Of a stretch of DNA of 64,000 nt, positions 55,113 to 63,107 are shown piece after piece. The stretch is from contig JALHJB010000006.1 of the NCBI GenBank assembly GCA_022839745.1, positions 1 through 64,000 on the forward strand, read 5' to 3'. The DNA is from Actinomycetes bacterium. Its GTDB lineage: Bacteria; Actinomycetota; Coriobacteriia; Anaerosomatales; Anaerosomataceae. The translations under genes were made by a program, and so were the position numbers. The notes under the pieces were generated by a model. It was given only the letters and a program-made list of their open reading frames with translations, ran no database searches and was not told where the DNA came from. Each line of letters begins with the position of its first letter. The stretch's first letter is position 1.

Positions 55113-55948
55113 CGTACGCCTACCCGGCAACGCGCGGCGGCGCACAGCCAGCCCTTGTCGACGTTGACCTCACGGTCGCCGACGGAGAGTTCCTTGGCGT
55201 GATCGGTCACACGGGTAGCGGGAAGTCCACCCTCATCCAGCACATCAACGGCCTCCTGCTGCCCACCACAGGCCGCGTCACCGTTGATGGCATCGACCTC
55301 GCCGACCGCACCGCACGTCGTGAGGTCCGGCGGCGAGTCGGTCTGGTGTTCCAGTATCCGGAGCACCAGCTGTTCGCCGATACGGTTGCCGAGGATGTCG
55401 CGTTCGGGCCTCGCGCGCTGGGGCTCCCTGCCGGCGAGATCGAGCAGCTCGTGATCACCGCGCTCGAACGCGTTGGGCTCGACTTCTGCGAGGTCGGTCA
55501 TCGCAGCCCGTTCGAGCTTTCGGGCGGGCAGATGCGCCGGGTGGCCATCGCCGGCGTTCTTGCCACGCGTCCCGGCACGCTGGTGCTGGACGAACCGATG
55601 GCCGGCCTCGATCCCGTGGGCCGCGGCGCGATGCGAGAGCTGTTGCGCACACTCCACCACCAGGGGCTCACCGTGATCATGGTCTCCCACGATATGGAGG
55701 ATGTGGCCGCCCTGGCCGACCGGGTTCTGGTGCTGCGCAATGGCGCCGTGTTCGCGTGCGGCACGACATCGGATGTGTTCAGCCACCACGCCGAGCTTCG
55801 CGAGATCGGCCTAGGAGTGCCCAGGGCGGCGCTGTTCGCCGCCCGTCTCGCCGCCCGGGGGGTTGTGCTGCATGCGCACCCTCTCACCGTAGAAGCCCTT
55901 GCCGATGCGATCGCCTCGGCGTGCACCTCGCACCGGGAGGTGGGCTGA
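55088..55948 (+). CDS. ecfA2: ECF transporter ATPase EcfA2
   Basis: The second ABC ATPase, 286 residues, with Walker A GHTGSGKS (40-47), the FELSGGQMRRVAIAG signature and VLDEPMAGLDP. GGAGGAGG precedes the ATG at 55088. It pairs with EcfA1 as a heterodimer on EcfT. Confidence 0.93.
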   Translation: MPIRFDHVTYAYPATRGGAQPALVDVDLTVADGEFLGVIGHTGSGKSTLIQHINGLLLPTTGRVTVDGIDLADRTARREVRRRVGLVFQYPEHQLFADTVAEDVAFGPRALGLPAGEIEQLVITALERVGLDFCEVGHRSPFELSGGQMRRVAIAGVLATRPGTLVLDEPMAGLDPVGRGAMRELLRTLHHQGLTVIMVSHDMEDVAALADRVLVLRNGAVFACGTTSDVFSHHAELREIGLGVPRAALFAARLAARGVVLHAHPLTVEALADAIASACTSHREVG

Positions 55949-55949
55949 C

Positions 55950-56744
55950 ATGGCGCTCGGCCAGTATCACAAGGCTGACTCGGTGCTCCACCGGATGGAC
56001 CCGCGCTTCAAGCTGGTGATCGCCGTGGTGTACATGCTGGTGATCTTCCTTGCCAACGATGCGGCCGGCCTGGTGCTCGTGCTCGCGTTCCTCGGCGTGG
56101 CCGTTTCGCTCTCCGGGGTGCCCGCGCGCCTACTGGTGTCCGGACTCCGGCCGGTGCTCGTGCTCGTGGTCTTCACATTCGTGGTGAACCTCGTCTTCAT
56201 CCGCAGCGGTGAGCCGGTCGTCGATATCGGCCCGGTGTCTGTCACGACCGGCGGCCTCAGCACGGCGCTCTTCATGGCAACCCGGCTCTTGGCGCTGTTC
56301 GTGGCAACCGCGCTACTCGGCTTCACGACATCGTCGGTGGACCTTGCCGACGGCATGGAGGGGCTGCTGGCACCGTTCGAGCGGTTCGGCGTGCCGGCCC
56401 ACGAGCTCTCGATGATACTCAGCATCGCGCTCCGCTTCATCCCGATCCTGACAATGGAAAAGGACCGCATCATGCGCGCGCAGTCGGCCCGAGGAGCCGA
56501 CTTCGAGACCGGCAACGTCATCACACGGTTTCGCGCGATCCTTCCGGTGCTCACTCCCCTGTTCATGAGCGCGTTCAGGCATGCCGAGGACCTCTCCACA
56601 GCCATGGAGAGCCGCTGCTATCACGGCAAGGAGGGGCGCACACGGGTGAAGGTACTGCGGCCTGCCGCGCGCGACTGGTACGCGGTAGCGGCCCTGGCGC
56701 TTCTGGGCGCCGCACTCGTCGCGCTCCGGACAGGCGCGCTTTGA
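55950..56744 (+). CDS. ecfT: ECF transporter transmembrane component EcfT
   Basis: The membrane scaffold linking the ATPases to S-components, 264 residues with about six to seven segments. It shows the RFIPIL segment and the coupling-helix motif AQSARGAD, with a second Arg motif AMESRCYHG. GGGAGG precedes the ATG at 55950. It should serve RibU here and probably also ThiT. Confidence 0.93.
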   Translation: MALGQYHKADSVLHRMDPRFKLVIAVVYMLVIFLANDAAGLVLVLAFLGVAVSLSGVPARLLVSGLRPVLVLVVFTFVVNLVFIRSGEPVVDIGPVSVTTGGLSTALFMATRLLALFVATALLGFTTSSVDLADGMEGLLAPFERFGVPAHELSMILSIALRFIPILTMEKDRIMRAQSARGADFETGNVITRFRAILPVLTPLFMSAFRHAEDLSTAMESRCYHGKEGRTRVKVLRPAARDWYAVAALALLGAALVALRTGAL

Positions 56745-56765
56745 GCGCCTGTGGGCGCCACCTGC

Positions 56766-56771
56766 TAGAAT
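56766..56771 (+). promoter_or_regulatory. rnpB -10 element
   Basis: TAGAAT lies 6 bases before the expected RNase P RNA 5' end. The -35 would overlap the end of ecfT and matches poorly. Confidence 0.5.
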
Positions 56772-56777
56772 ATTCGC

Positions 56778-57117
56778 GGGAGTGGGCCGTGCGGCCGCGC
56801 ACCTACGGGTGTGAGGAAAGTCCGGACTCCACAGGGCAGGATGCCTGCTAACGGCAGGGCGGCGCGAGCCGACGGAAAGTGCCACAGAAAAGAAGACCCC
56901 CGGGGGCGACCCCGAGGAAAGCTGAAACGGTGCGGTAAGAGCGCACCAGCGTCACGGCGACGTGGCGGCTTGGCAAACCCCATCCGGAGCAAGGGCGAAT
57001 AGGAGCGGTCACAGCTGGCCCGGCTATCGCTCGGGTACGCCCGCTCGAGGCCGTCGGCGACGACGGTCCCAGATAGATGGTCGCACTCGACAGAATCCGG
57101 CTTACAGGCCCACTCCC
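56778..57117 (+). ncRNA. rnpB: RNase P RNA (type A)
   Basis: A 340-base RNA closed by a perfect 11-bp P1 helix (GGGAGTGGGCC / GGCCCACTCCC). Conserved segments are present: GAGGAAAGTCCGGACTCC near the 5' end, GACGGAAAGTGCCACAGAAA, GGTAAGAGCGCACC and ACAGAATCCGGCTTACAG at the 3' end. It is the catalytic part of tRNA 5' maturation. ORFs drawn through it are not real. Confidence 0.96.
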
Positions 57118-57250
57118 ACACCTGTCATCCGTTGGTTGGCGACTGCGGACCTTCCCCTGCTTCCGACTGTTCGCCGTTCGCGCCGCGGTCCTCCGATCGG
57201 CCGCTGGAGCGTGGAGGAAGTCACGCAGCCGCTGCGTCGCGCTCAGCGCC

Positions 57251-59209
57251 TCATGCGCTCAGCCGCTGGCGCACGGCACCCACGAGCGCGTCGCCTCCGG
57301 CCTCACCAATGCGCACGTACTCTCCGCCGGCTATCCGCGCGAGCTCTCGTGCGGCCATGCCGGAGCCGGGGCCAGACGTGTCGATCACAAGCGTGTGGAT
57401 GGATGTCTGCTTGAGTTGAGCAGCGGCTTTCCGAGCATCATCACTGCCGAGCCCGCTACCGATGCCCACGTTGGCGCGGCCATCGGTCAGCAAGACGAGC
57501 CACGGCACGACGCTGTCATCCCGCCGGATCTCGGTGGTCAGAACGTCGAGGGACTTCAGAATGCCATGGGCGATCGGGGTGGCACCGCCGGTCGGCAAGG
57601 TTCGCAGCTTGATCTGCGCCAACTCCACGCTAGCCGTTGGCTGCAGCACGACCTCGGCCGACTCGCCCCTGAAGGCCACAAGCCCCACGCGATCGCGGCG
57701 CTGATACGCGTCGATGAGGAGGTCCAGGACCGCGGCCTTGGCGGCCTCCATCCGGTTGGTGGCACCCATGGAGCCGCTCGCGTCCACACAGAAGACGATC
57801 GAAGCGCCCACGCGCCTGGTGCGCATCTTCGAACGTACGTCCTGCGGTTCGATCGAGATGGCAAGCTCGCTCTGGCGTGTCCGTTGGTACGGGGCAGCGG
57901 CTCTGATGGTGGCGTCCAGAGCGAGGTCGACGGGTTGACCCGGCCGGGCGACTTCGGAGCGCACGTAGCGGCCGGTGCGGTCGTTGGTGGCGGTCTCCTG
58001 ACGCCGCCCACCGTGCGAGCGGCGGACGCTGTCCATGCCGGCGACAAGATCGGCCGACACCTGCTCTGCATGGGACGCATCCGTGGCGCCTTCGTCCCGC
58101 ATGACGTGCAGGACCGCCATCCCATCACTCTGCCCCGCCTGGGGCTGCTCATCGTGACCGCCATGCTCACCTGCGGCCACCCCGGCACTCAACGCCTGTT
58201 CGAGCCGGTCCTGGTCGTAGGACCGGTCCTCGAACGGGGTCTTCCGCATGCGGTGCGCGAGGACCATCGGTGCCACGGCACGTACGTCGGCAGCGGTGAC
58301 CTCCCGGCGGCCGTCGAGCACGGCGTACGCCGCCGCGGCCCGGCCCATGACGAGATCGGCACGGTGACCGTCCACACCCATCGATGAGCATACGGAAGCG
58401 ATGAGGAACAGCAGGTCATCGTCGATCGCCACGTCTGCCAGTGTCCGGCATGCCGACCGCAGGCGGTCCTCGAGTGCTGACTGCGCGGGACGCCACTCGC
58501 GCTGGAAGCCGTCGGGATCGTCCTCGAATGCACGGCGCCGCTTGAGTATCTCCACGCGCTCGGAGGGATCCGAGATCCCCTCGATGTCCACGCACAGCCC
58601 GAAGCGATCGAGCAGCTGGGGGCGGATCTCGCCTTCTTCGGGATTCATCGTGCCCACGAGCACGAATCGCGCGGGATGCTGGAAGCGGATGCCCTCACGT
58701 TCGATGACGTTCACACCCATCGCCGCCGAGTCGAGCAGCGTGTCAACGATGTGATCATCGAGGAGGTTCACTTCATCGACGTACAGGATGCCGCGGTTGG
58801 CATCGGCCAGGAGCCCCGGCTCGAAGCGCCGCTCGCCGTGTTTGAGCGCATGCTCGAGATCGATCGTACCCACGACCCGGTCTTCGGTGGCTGAAACAGG
58901 CAGATCCACGAGCGCGGGGCGGCGCGACGTCTTGGGGAGCGAGCCGGCCGCGAGCCGTTCACGACATTCGTCGCACAGATCCGCACGGGAGTGCGGGTGA
59001 CAACCGAAGCGGCATCCCTCGACGACTTCGATCGCCGGCAACACCCAGCGCAGCCCGCGTACAGCCGTGGACTTGGCCGTCCCTTTCTGACCGCGGATCA
59101 GGACACCGCCGACCCGCGGATCGACGGCGTTGATGAGCAGCGCTGTCTTGAGGGTCGCTTGTCCGACTATCGCTGAGAACGGATACGTCGAACGGTCGTC
59201 GCGCGCCAT
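57251..59209 (-). CDS. Fused ChlI/ChlD-type AAA+ and VWA protein (metal-chelatase family)
   Basis: A 652-residue protein. The N-terminal AAA+ domain has Walker A GQKGTAKS (40-47) and Walker B ILYVDEVNLLDD, with an inserted cysteine motif C66, C70, C79, C82. A lid, an acidic linker (about 370-440) and a C-terminal VWA domain with MIDAS DASGSM follow. It matches the fused magnesium or cobalt chelatase I+D family seen in archaea and anaerobes. No CobN/ChlH subunit, cobalamin or heme gene is adjacent, so the metal and tetrapyrrole are unknown. The ATG at 59209 follows GGGAGG. Confidence 0.88.
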   Translation of the reverse strand: MARDDRSTYPFSAIVGQATLKTALLINAVDPRVGGVLIRGQKGTAKSTAVRGLRWVLPAIEVVEGCRFGCHPHSRADLCDECRERLAAGSLPKTSRRPALVDLPVSATEDRVVGTIDLEHALKHGERRFEPGLLADANRGILYVDEVNLLDDHIVDTLLDSAAMGVNVIEREGIRFQHPARFVLVGTMNPEEGEIRPQLLDRFGLCVDIEGISDPSERVEILKRRRAFEDDPDGFQREWRPAQSALEDRLRSACRTLADVAIDDDLLFLIASVCSSMGVDGHRADLVMGRAAAAYAVLDGRREVTAADVRAVAPMVLAHRMRKTPFEDRSYDQDRLEQALSAGVAAGEHGGHDEQPQAGQSDGMAVLHVMRDEGATDASHAEQVSADLVAGMDSVRRSHGGRRQETATNDRTGRYVRSEVARPGQPVDLALDATIRAAAPYQRTRQSELAISIEPQDVRSKMRTRRVGASIVFCVDASGSMGATNRMEAAKAAVLDLLIDAYQRRDRVGLVAFRGESAEVVLQPTASVELAQIKLRTLPTGGATPIAHGILKSLDVLTTEIRRDDSVVPWLVLLTDGRANVGIGSGLGSDDARKAAAQLKQTSIHTLVIDTSGPGSGMAARELARIAGGEYVRIGEAGGDALVGAVRQRLSA

Positions 59210-59220
59210 GAACCCTCCCG

Positions 59221-59262
59221 ACAAGAAAACGGCCCGCCTACACTATATGGTAGCCGGGCCGT
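59221..59262 (-). terminator. Terminator between the acidic Cys gene and the chelatase-like gene
   Basis: ACGGCCCG and CGGGCCGT arms (59255-59262, 59229-59236), with further pairing inside, then TTTCTTGT on the minus strand. It is 22 bp after the 59285 gene and directly before the next ribosome site. Confidence 0.75.
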
Positions 59263-59284
59263 ACTTGTCACCTAGTTCTTGTGG

Positions 59285-60418
59285 TCACGAGGAGCGCCAC
59301 TGGAAGGTCCCGCACTCGGCGGGTGTCACCTCTCCCACCTTCGGGCACGTGTTCGAGTAAACGCAGTCGTTGCAGGTGTACGCGCTGAGGTCGAGGTCGC
59401 CGGTGGGCTCATAGCCGATCTCGGTCACGGCGGGTTCGGGAAGCGACTCGACGGGCTCGGCCGGCACGACGACGCCCGCGTCGGCGTAGTCGCCGAGAAT
59501 GACAGGGCGAGGCAGATAGGCCTCCTCCCCGACCGGTGGCGCTGACGTGATGAGCGACTCGCCTTGATCGAATCCGGACACGGGGAGCGGCGCTTCGATC
59601 GCGTCCTGAGCGGTGTCCAACAGGTCGCTCGTGGATGGAACGAGGTCAGTGTCTTCAACGACGAGCTCGTCCTCATCGACCACTTCCTCGGTGAACGCCT
59701 CTACGTTCGACCACGGCCAGTCGGCGGGTGCCGTCAGCACCTCGGCGGGCTCTCGATCAAGGGCGCTCATCGGCTCGGCCACCGTGCGTGCGGTACTCGC
59801 CACCGCATCGGGAACGTCCGCCGCAATGCCGTCAGTGGCCGCAAGGAGTTCGTCCTCGAGCGCGAAGTCGTCGGCGCTGATCGATGCCGGGGCAATGATC
59901 CCCTCGTCCTCAAGCGAGGTGGCGGCGCGCTTGAGCGCATCAGCCAGGCTGACGCCTCCCGCCGCGGCGCCGAACACTCCGAGGTCGATGCCCTCCGCGG
60001 TCGGCGGCTCACCCTGCGCGGTCTCACCGTCGACTGGGACCTCGGACTGCTCGTCCTCCGTGGTGGGTTCGGCCTCCTCGGCCTCCTGCTCGGCCCACAC
60101 GACCTCCGGCTCGGCATCGGGGGTGGGCTCGGCATCGCCAGACTCCACCTCGGCCGCCTCAGCTTCCGGCTCGGGCTCAGCGATTGGCGGAGCAGGCGGC
60201 GCTACGGTCGCCGCCGGTGACGGCACGGTTGGCATCACGAGGACGGGCAGCGCCGTCTCGAGGTCGACCACGTACACCTGGCCCGTCACTGTCGCGTCGC
60301 CGGCCCCAACGGCGGCCGAAAGAGCGGCCAGCGCTTCTTCGCGGGTTGCGAACACCCCGTCGACCGGCAGACGGAGAACGCCGCTGTGCGGGTCTTTGTC
60401 GAGAACGAAGAACGCCAT
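59285..60418 (-). CDS. Acidic protein of unknown function with C-terminal Cys motif
   Basis: A 377-residue protein I do not recognise. An N-terminal segment (about 1-60, FFVLDKDPHSGVLRLPVDG, VYVVDLETALPV) looks folded. A very long acidic, Pro/Glu/Ala-rich and probably disordered middle (about 65-345) follows. The last 30 residues hold four cysteines, C349-x2-C352-x5-C358-x10-C369, ending FQWRSS, a possible zinc or iron-sulfur site. No signal peptide or membrane segment is seen. The ATG at 60418 has GAGG upstream; the gene stands alone between divergent and terminated neighbours. Confidence 0.8.
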   Translation of the reverse strand: MAFFVLDKDPHSGVLRLPVDGVFATREEALAALSAAVGAGDATVTGQVYVVDLETALPVLVMPTVPSPAATVAPPAPPIAEPEPEAEAAEVESGDAEPTPDAEPEVVWAEQEAEEAEPTTEDEQSEVPVDGETAQGEPPTAEGIDLGVFGAAAGGVSLADALKRAATSLEDEGIIAPASISADDFALEDELLAATDGIAADVPDAVASTARTVAEPMSALDREPAEVLTAPADWPWSNVEAFTEEVVDEDELVVEDTDLVPSTSDLLDTAQDAIEAPLPVSGFDQGESLITSAPPVGEEAYLPRPVILGDYADAGVVVPAEPVESLPEPAVTEIGYEPTGDLDLSAYTCNDCVYSNTCPKVGEVTPAECGTFQWRSS

Positions 60419-60523
60419 CCCTACACCTCGCCTGATCGCGTTTGGGCACAGCACATGCGCCACCATGATATTCCAAGGGGGCGCCTCGTGCGCGGTCGAA
60501 AGTCACACTAGGTGGTACGATAG

Positions 60524-60536
60524 GTCGTGACACGAC
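60524..60536. repeat. Operator-like inverted repeat GTCGTG-A-CACGAC
   Basis: A perfect 6-bp inverted repeat with one central base lies between the acidic gene and the DEDDh/GIY-YIG gene, about 20 bp before the latter's ATG. It could be a regulator site; no partner is known. Confidence 0.4.
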
Positions 60537-60554
60537 TGACCACACGGAAACTGT

Positions 60555-62237
60555 ATGCTTGCTCCTACTTCGCTGACCCAGGGATCCTTCGTAGCGGTCG
60601 ATATCGAAACGACAGGATGCCGTCCGGGAACGTCATCGATCATCGAGATCGGGGCCGCGCGCATCGAGCGCGGCGAGATCGTCGATACGCTGAGCCTTCT
60701 CGTCCGCCCCACGGAGCCCATTCCCGCCGCCGTCGAGCGCCTGACTGGCATCACTGACCAGATGGTGGCCTCGGCTCCCGGTATCGACGAGGTCATCGGC
60801 GTGTTCGCCGAGTTCGCCCGCGGGGCGGTACTGCTCGCCCATAGCCACCGCTTCGACCTCGGCTTCCTGGACTACGAGACCGAACTCGTATCGGGCGCGC
60901 CGTTCCAGCGTCCGATCCTCGACACACTATGCCTGGCACGTGAGCTGCATCCCGAGATCGGGCGCAACAACCTGCGAGAACTCGCCGCGTTCTACGGTGT
61001 GGAGCAGGTCCCCAACCACCGCGCACTCCCCGATGCCGTTGCCACGGCCCAGGTCTTCCTCGCAATGGTCCCTGAACTCGCCGAGCGGGGCATCACCACA
61101 GCCGGCCAGACGGCCCGCTTGTGCGGCATAGCCGAGGCGAGCGACCTCTCGATGAAGCTGCCGCTTGCCACCAACATCCCCGACGACCCTGGCGTCTACC
61201 TCTTCCGGAACGCCGGCCGCGCTGTTGTGTACGTTGGCCGTGCACGGAACCTGCGCACGAAGATCCGCACGCACTTCTACGCGGCGGCCGCCGATAACGG
61301 GTCGCCCGCGGCGGTCACCGAGTCGGTGCAGTACATCGAGTGCTCGTCGATGCTGGACGCGCAGCTGCTCGAGGCGCACCTGCGATACCGGTACCAGCCT
61401 GAGTACAACCGCAACACCACCACACCCCGGGCGCCCGTGTACCTGCATGTGGACACGGGCTCGGCGTTCCCTACGATGACGGTGACCCGCCGAAGGCTCA
61501 GAACCGGTCAGCTCTTCGGGCCGCTCACGAGCCACTGGGCAGCCGCCACCACCGCTGACGCCCTCGCCCGGATGTATGGACTGCGTCGCTGTCGCCGCAC
61601 GCCGGCCGAATGCCGCTCGATTCGCTGCGCCCGCCGGGATCGAGGCACGTGCCCGGGTGAAGACGCGTTCAGTCGGGGCACCGCCGACTACGCGCTGTCG
61701 GTTGCGAGCGCGTTGTCAGCGTTCGATGGCGATGCCGAGGTCACCCGCGAGCGGCTGCAGTCGATGCGTGACCGCCTCGCCCGAAATCAGGAGTTCGAGC
61801 AAGCCGCGTACTACCGGGACGCCCTGCGCGCCTACGAGCGCACCCTCGCCGGTATCGCCGTTGCGCAGCGCGCCCGTGTGGCGCCGGTATCGATCGTGGT
61901 GGAAGGGCACCCCGAAGCCGCCACGCTCTCGGTGCTCATCAATGGCTGGCGATTCTCGGCGATCCGGCTCACCCGGCAGACCGCCACTGCTGACGAACTC
62001 GAATCGCGCGTCCGGCAGACACTCAGGCGCGCGCTCCGCAGATCGCAGGCCAACCCGCCGTTCACCCCGCGCAGACTCGAGGAGCTCGCGATCATCGACG
62101 CGTACATCCAGCAGCACTCGCCGCATGTGATACCCGTCGACGGGGACATCGACGCTGCGACAGCGGCCGTCATGCAGTCGGTCAGGCGGCTCTTCAGGAT
62201 CCCCCGGCGCCGTCACGCAGCGACTTCAGGCGCCTGA
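60555..62237 (+). CDS. DEDDh exonuclease fused to UvrC-type GIY-YIG endonuclease
   Basis: A 560-residue nuclease fusion. The N-terminal DnaQ-like exonuclease has all DEDDh residues: D16, E18 (VDIETTG), D101, H155 and D160. A GIY-YIG domain follows (about 205-290) with GVY (213-215), YVG (226-228), catalytic-type E273 and N285. A Cys cluster (about 355-375) and a UVR-like helix (FEQAAYYRDAL) resemble UvrC. Fusions of this type occur in Actinobacteria and are often labelled DNA polymerase III epsilon. The role is presumably DNA repair. The 3' end overlaps nfo by 44 bp on the other strand. Confidence 0.9.
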   Translation: MLAPTSLTQGSFVAVDIETTGCRPGTSSIIEIGAARIERGEIVDTLSLLVRPTEPIPAAVERLTGITDQMVASAPGIDEVIGVFAEFARGAVLLAHSHRFDLGFLDYETELVSGAPFQRPILDTLCLARELHPEIGRNNLRELAAFYGVEQVPNHRALPDAVATAQVFLAMVPELAERGITTAGQTARLCGIAEASDLSMKLPLATNIPDDPGVYLFRNAGRAVVYVGRARNLRTKIRTHFYAAAADNGSPAAVTESVQYIECSSMLDAQLLEAHLRYRYQPEYNRNTTTPRAPVYLHVDTGSAFPTMTVTRRRLRTGQLFGPLTSHWAAATTADALARMYGLRRCRRTPAECRSIRCARRDRGTCPGEDAFSRGTADYALSVASALSAFDGDAEVTRERLQSMRDRLARNQEFEQAAYYRDALRAYERTLAGIAVAQRARVAPVSIVVEGHPEAATLSVLINGWRFSAIRLTRQTATADELESRVRQTLRRALRRSQANPPFTPRRLEELAIIDAYIQQHSPHVIPVDGDIDAATAAVMQSVRRLFRIPRRRHAATSGA

Positions 62238-63051
62238 GGTTCTCCTCGTCCTTCACGGGGACCTCGCCCGGCATCTCCGTGATCACGGGCACCAGCCGAA
62301 GCCGCTCGTCGGACACCATATGCGAGAACCCCGCAAGTCCGATGGTGCCGTCCCCGATCCATGCGTGGCGGTCCTTGTGCTCACCGGATCCGAACGCGCA
62401 GTCGTTGGCGTGGATGAGCTCGATGGGCATGCCGCAGCAGGTCTCGAACTCGCCTAACAGGTCGTCCCAGGCGGCGCCAGTGGAAAGATCCCACCCCGCC
62501 GCGTGCGCGTGGCAGGTGTCGAGGCAGACGCCTACGTGTCCGGCGGCGACATCCAGCAGACCGAGGATCGCCCCGAGCTCATCGGGGCCGTTGCCAAAGG
62601 TCGTGCCGGCGGCTGCGGTGTTCTCGAGCAGGAGACGGGTCTCGTTCGCGCCCGATGCCGCCCACGCCAGGTCCGCACCGCGGGCGATACGCGCGGCGGT
62701 CTGCTCGGGAGCGCGCTTGTAGGTCGTGCCTACGTGCGTGACCACACCCGCCGCGCCGAGCAGCTCGCCACGCGCCAATTCGTCGGCAAGGGCGAGCCAC
62801 GACTTCTCCCACAGCGTGTCGTTGTCGCTGCCAAGGTTGATGAGGTACGCGGTGTGCACGAACACCGGACCCATGCCGGCCTCGGCACGGCGGTCCTTGA
62901 ACGCCCGCGCAACGGCCTCGTCGAGCGGCTTGGCGTTCCACTGACGCGGGCTCTTGGCGAACACCTGCATGCACTCGCAGCCCACCGAGACCGCGTAGTC
63001 CACCGCGGCCACGTACCCTCCCGAGACTCCCACATGCGCTCCGAAGATCAT
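62194..63051 (-). CDS. nfo: Endonuclease IV (AP endonuclease)
   Basis: Cuts at abasic sites in base-excision repair. The 285-residue TIM-barrel enzyme has the zinc-ligand motifs HTAYLINLGS, LLLENTAAAG, GVCLDTCHAHAAGWD, IHANDCAFGSGEHKDRH and VITEMPG. AGGAGG is five bases before the ATG at 63051. Its 3' end overlaps the convergent nuclease fusion. Confidence 0.95.
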   Translation of the reverse strand: MIFGAHVGVSGGYVAAVDYAVSVGCECMQVFAKSPRQWNAKPLDEAVARAFKDRRAEAGMGPVFVHTAYLINLGSDNDTLWEKSWLALADELARGELLGAAGVVTHVGTTYKRAPEQTAARIARGADLAWAASGANETRLLLENTAAAGTTFGNGPDELGAILGLLDVAAGHVGVCLDTCHAHAAGWDLSTGAAWDDLLGEFETCCGMPIELIHANDCAFGSGEHKDRHAWIGDGTIGLAGFSHMVSDERLRLVPVITEMPGEVPVKDEENLRRLKSLRDGAGGS

Positions 63052-63107
63052 ACGCACCTCCTGTGGGCAGTCTACCGTTTGCGCCGCGCTCGACCTACAC
63101 TCGGCCT

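Noticed and set aside
56313..57121. Minus- and plus-strand open frames across the RNase P RNA
   Set aside because: The region is a clear structured RNA; the frames have no coding signature.
63060..63107. LexA/SOS box before dinB
   Set aside because: No GAAC-N4-GTTC or similar box found by eye in this or other repair-gene leaders.
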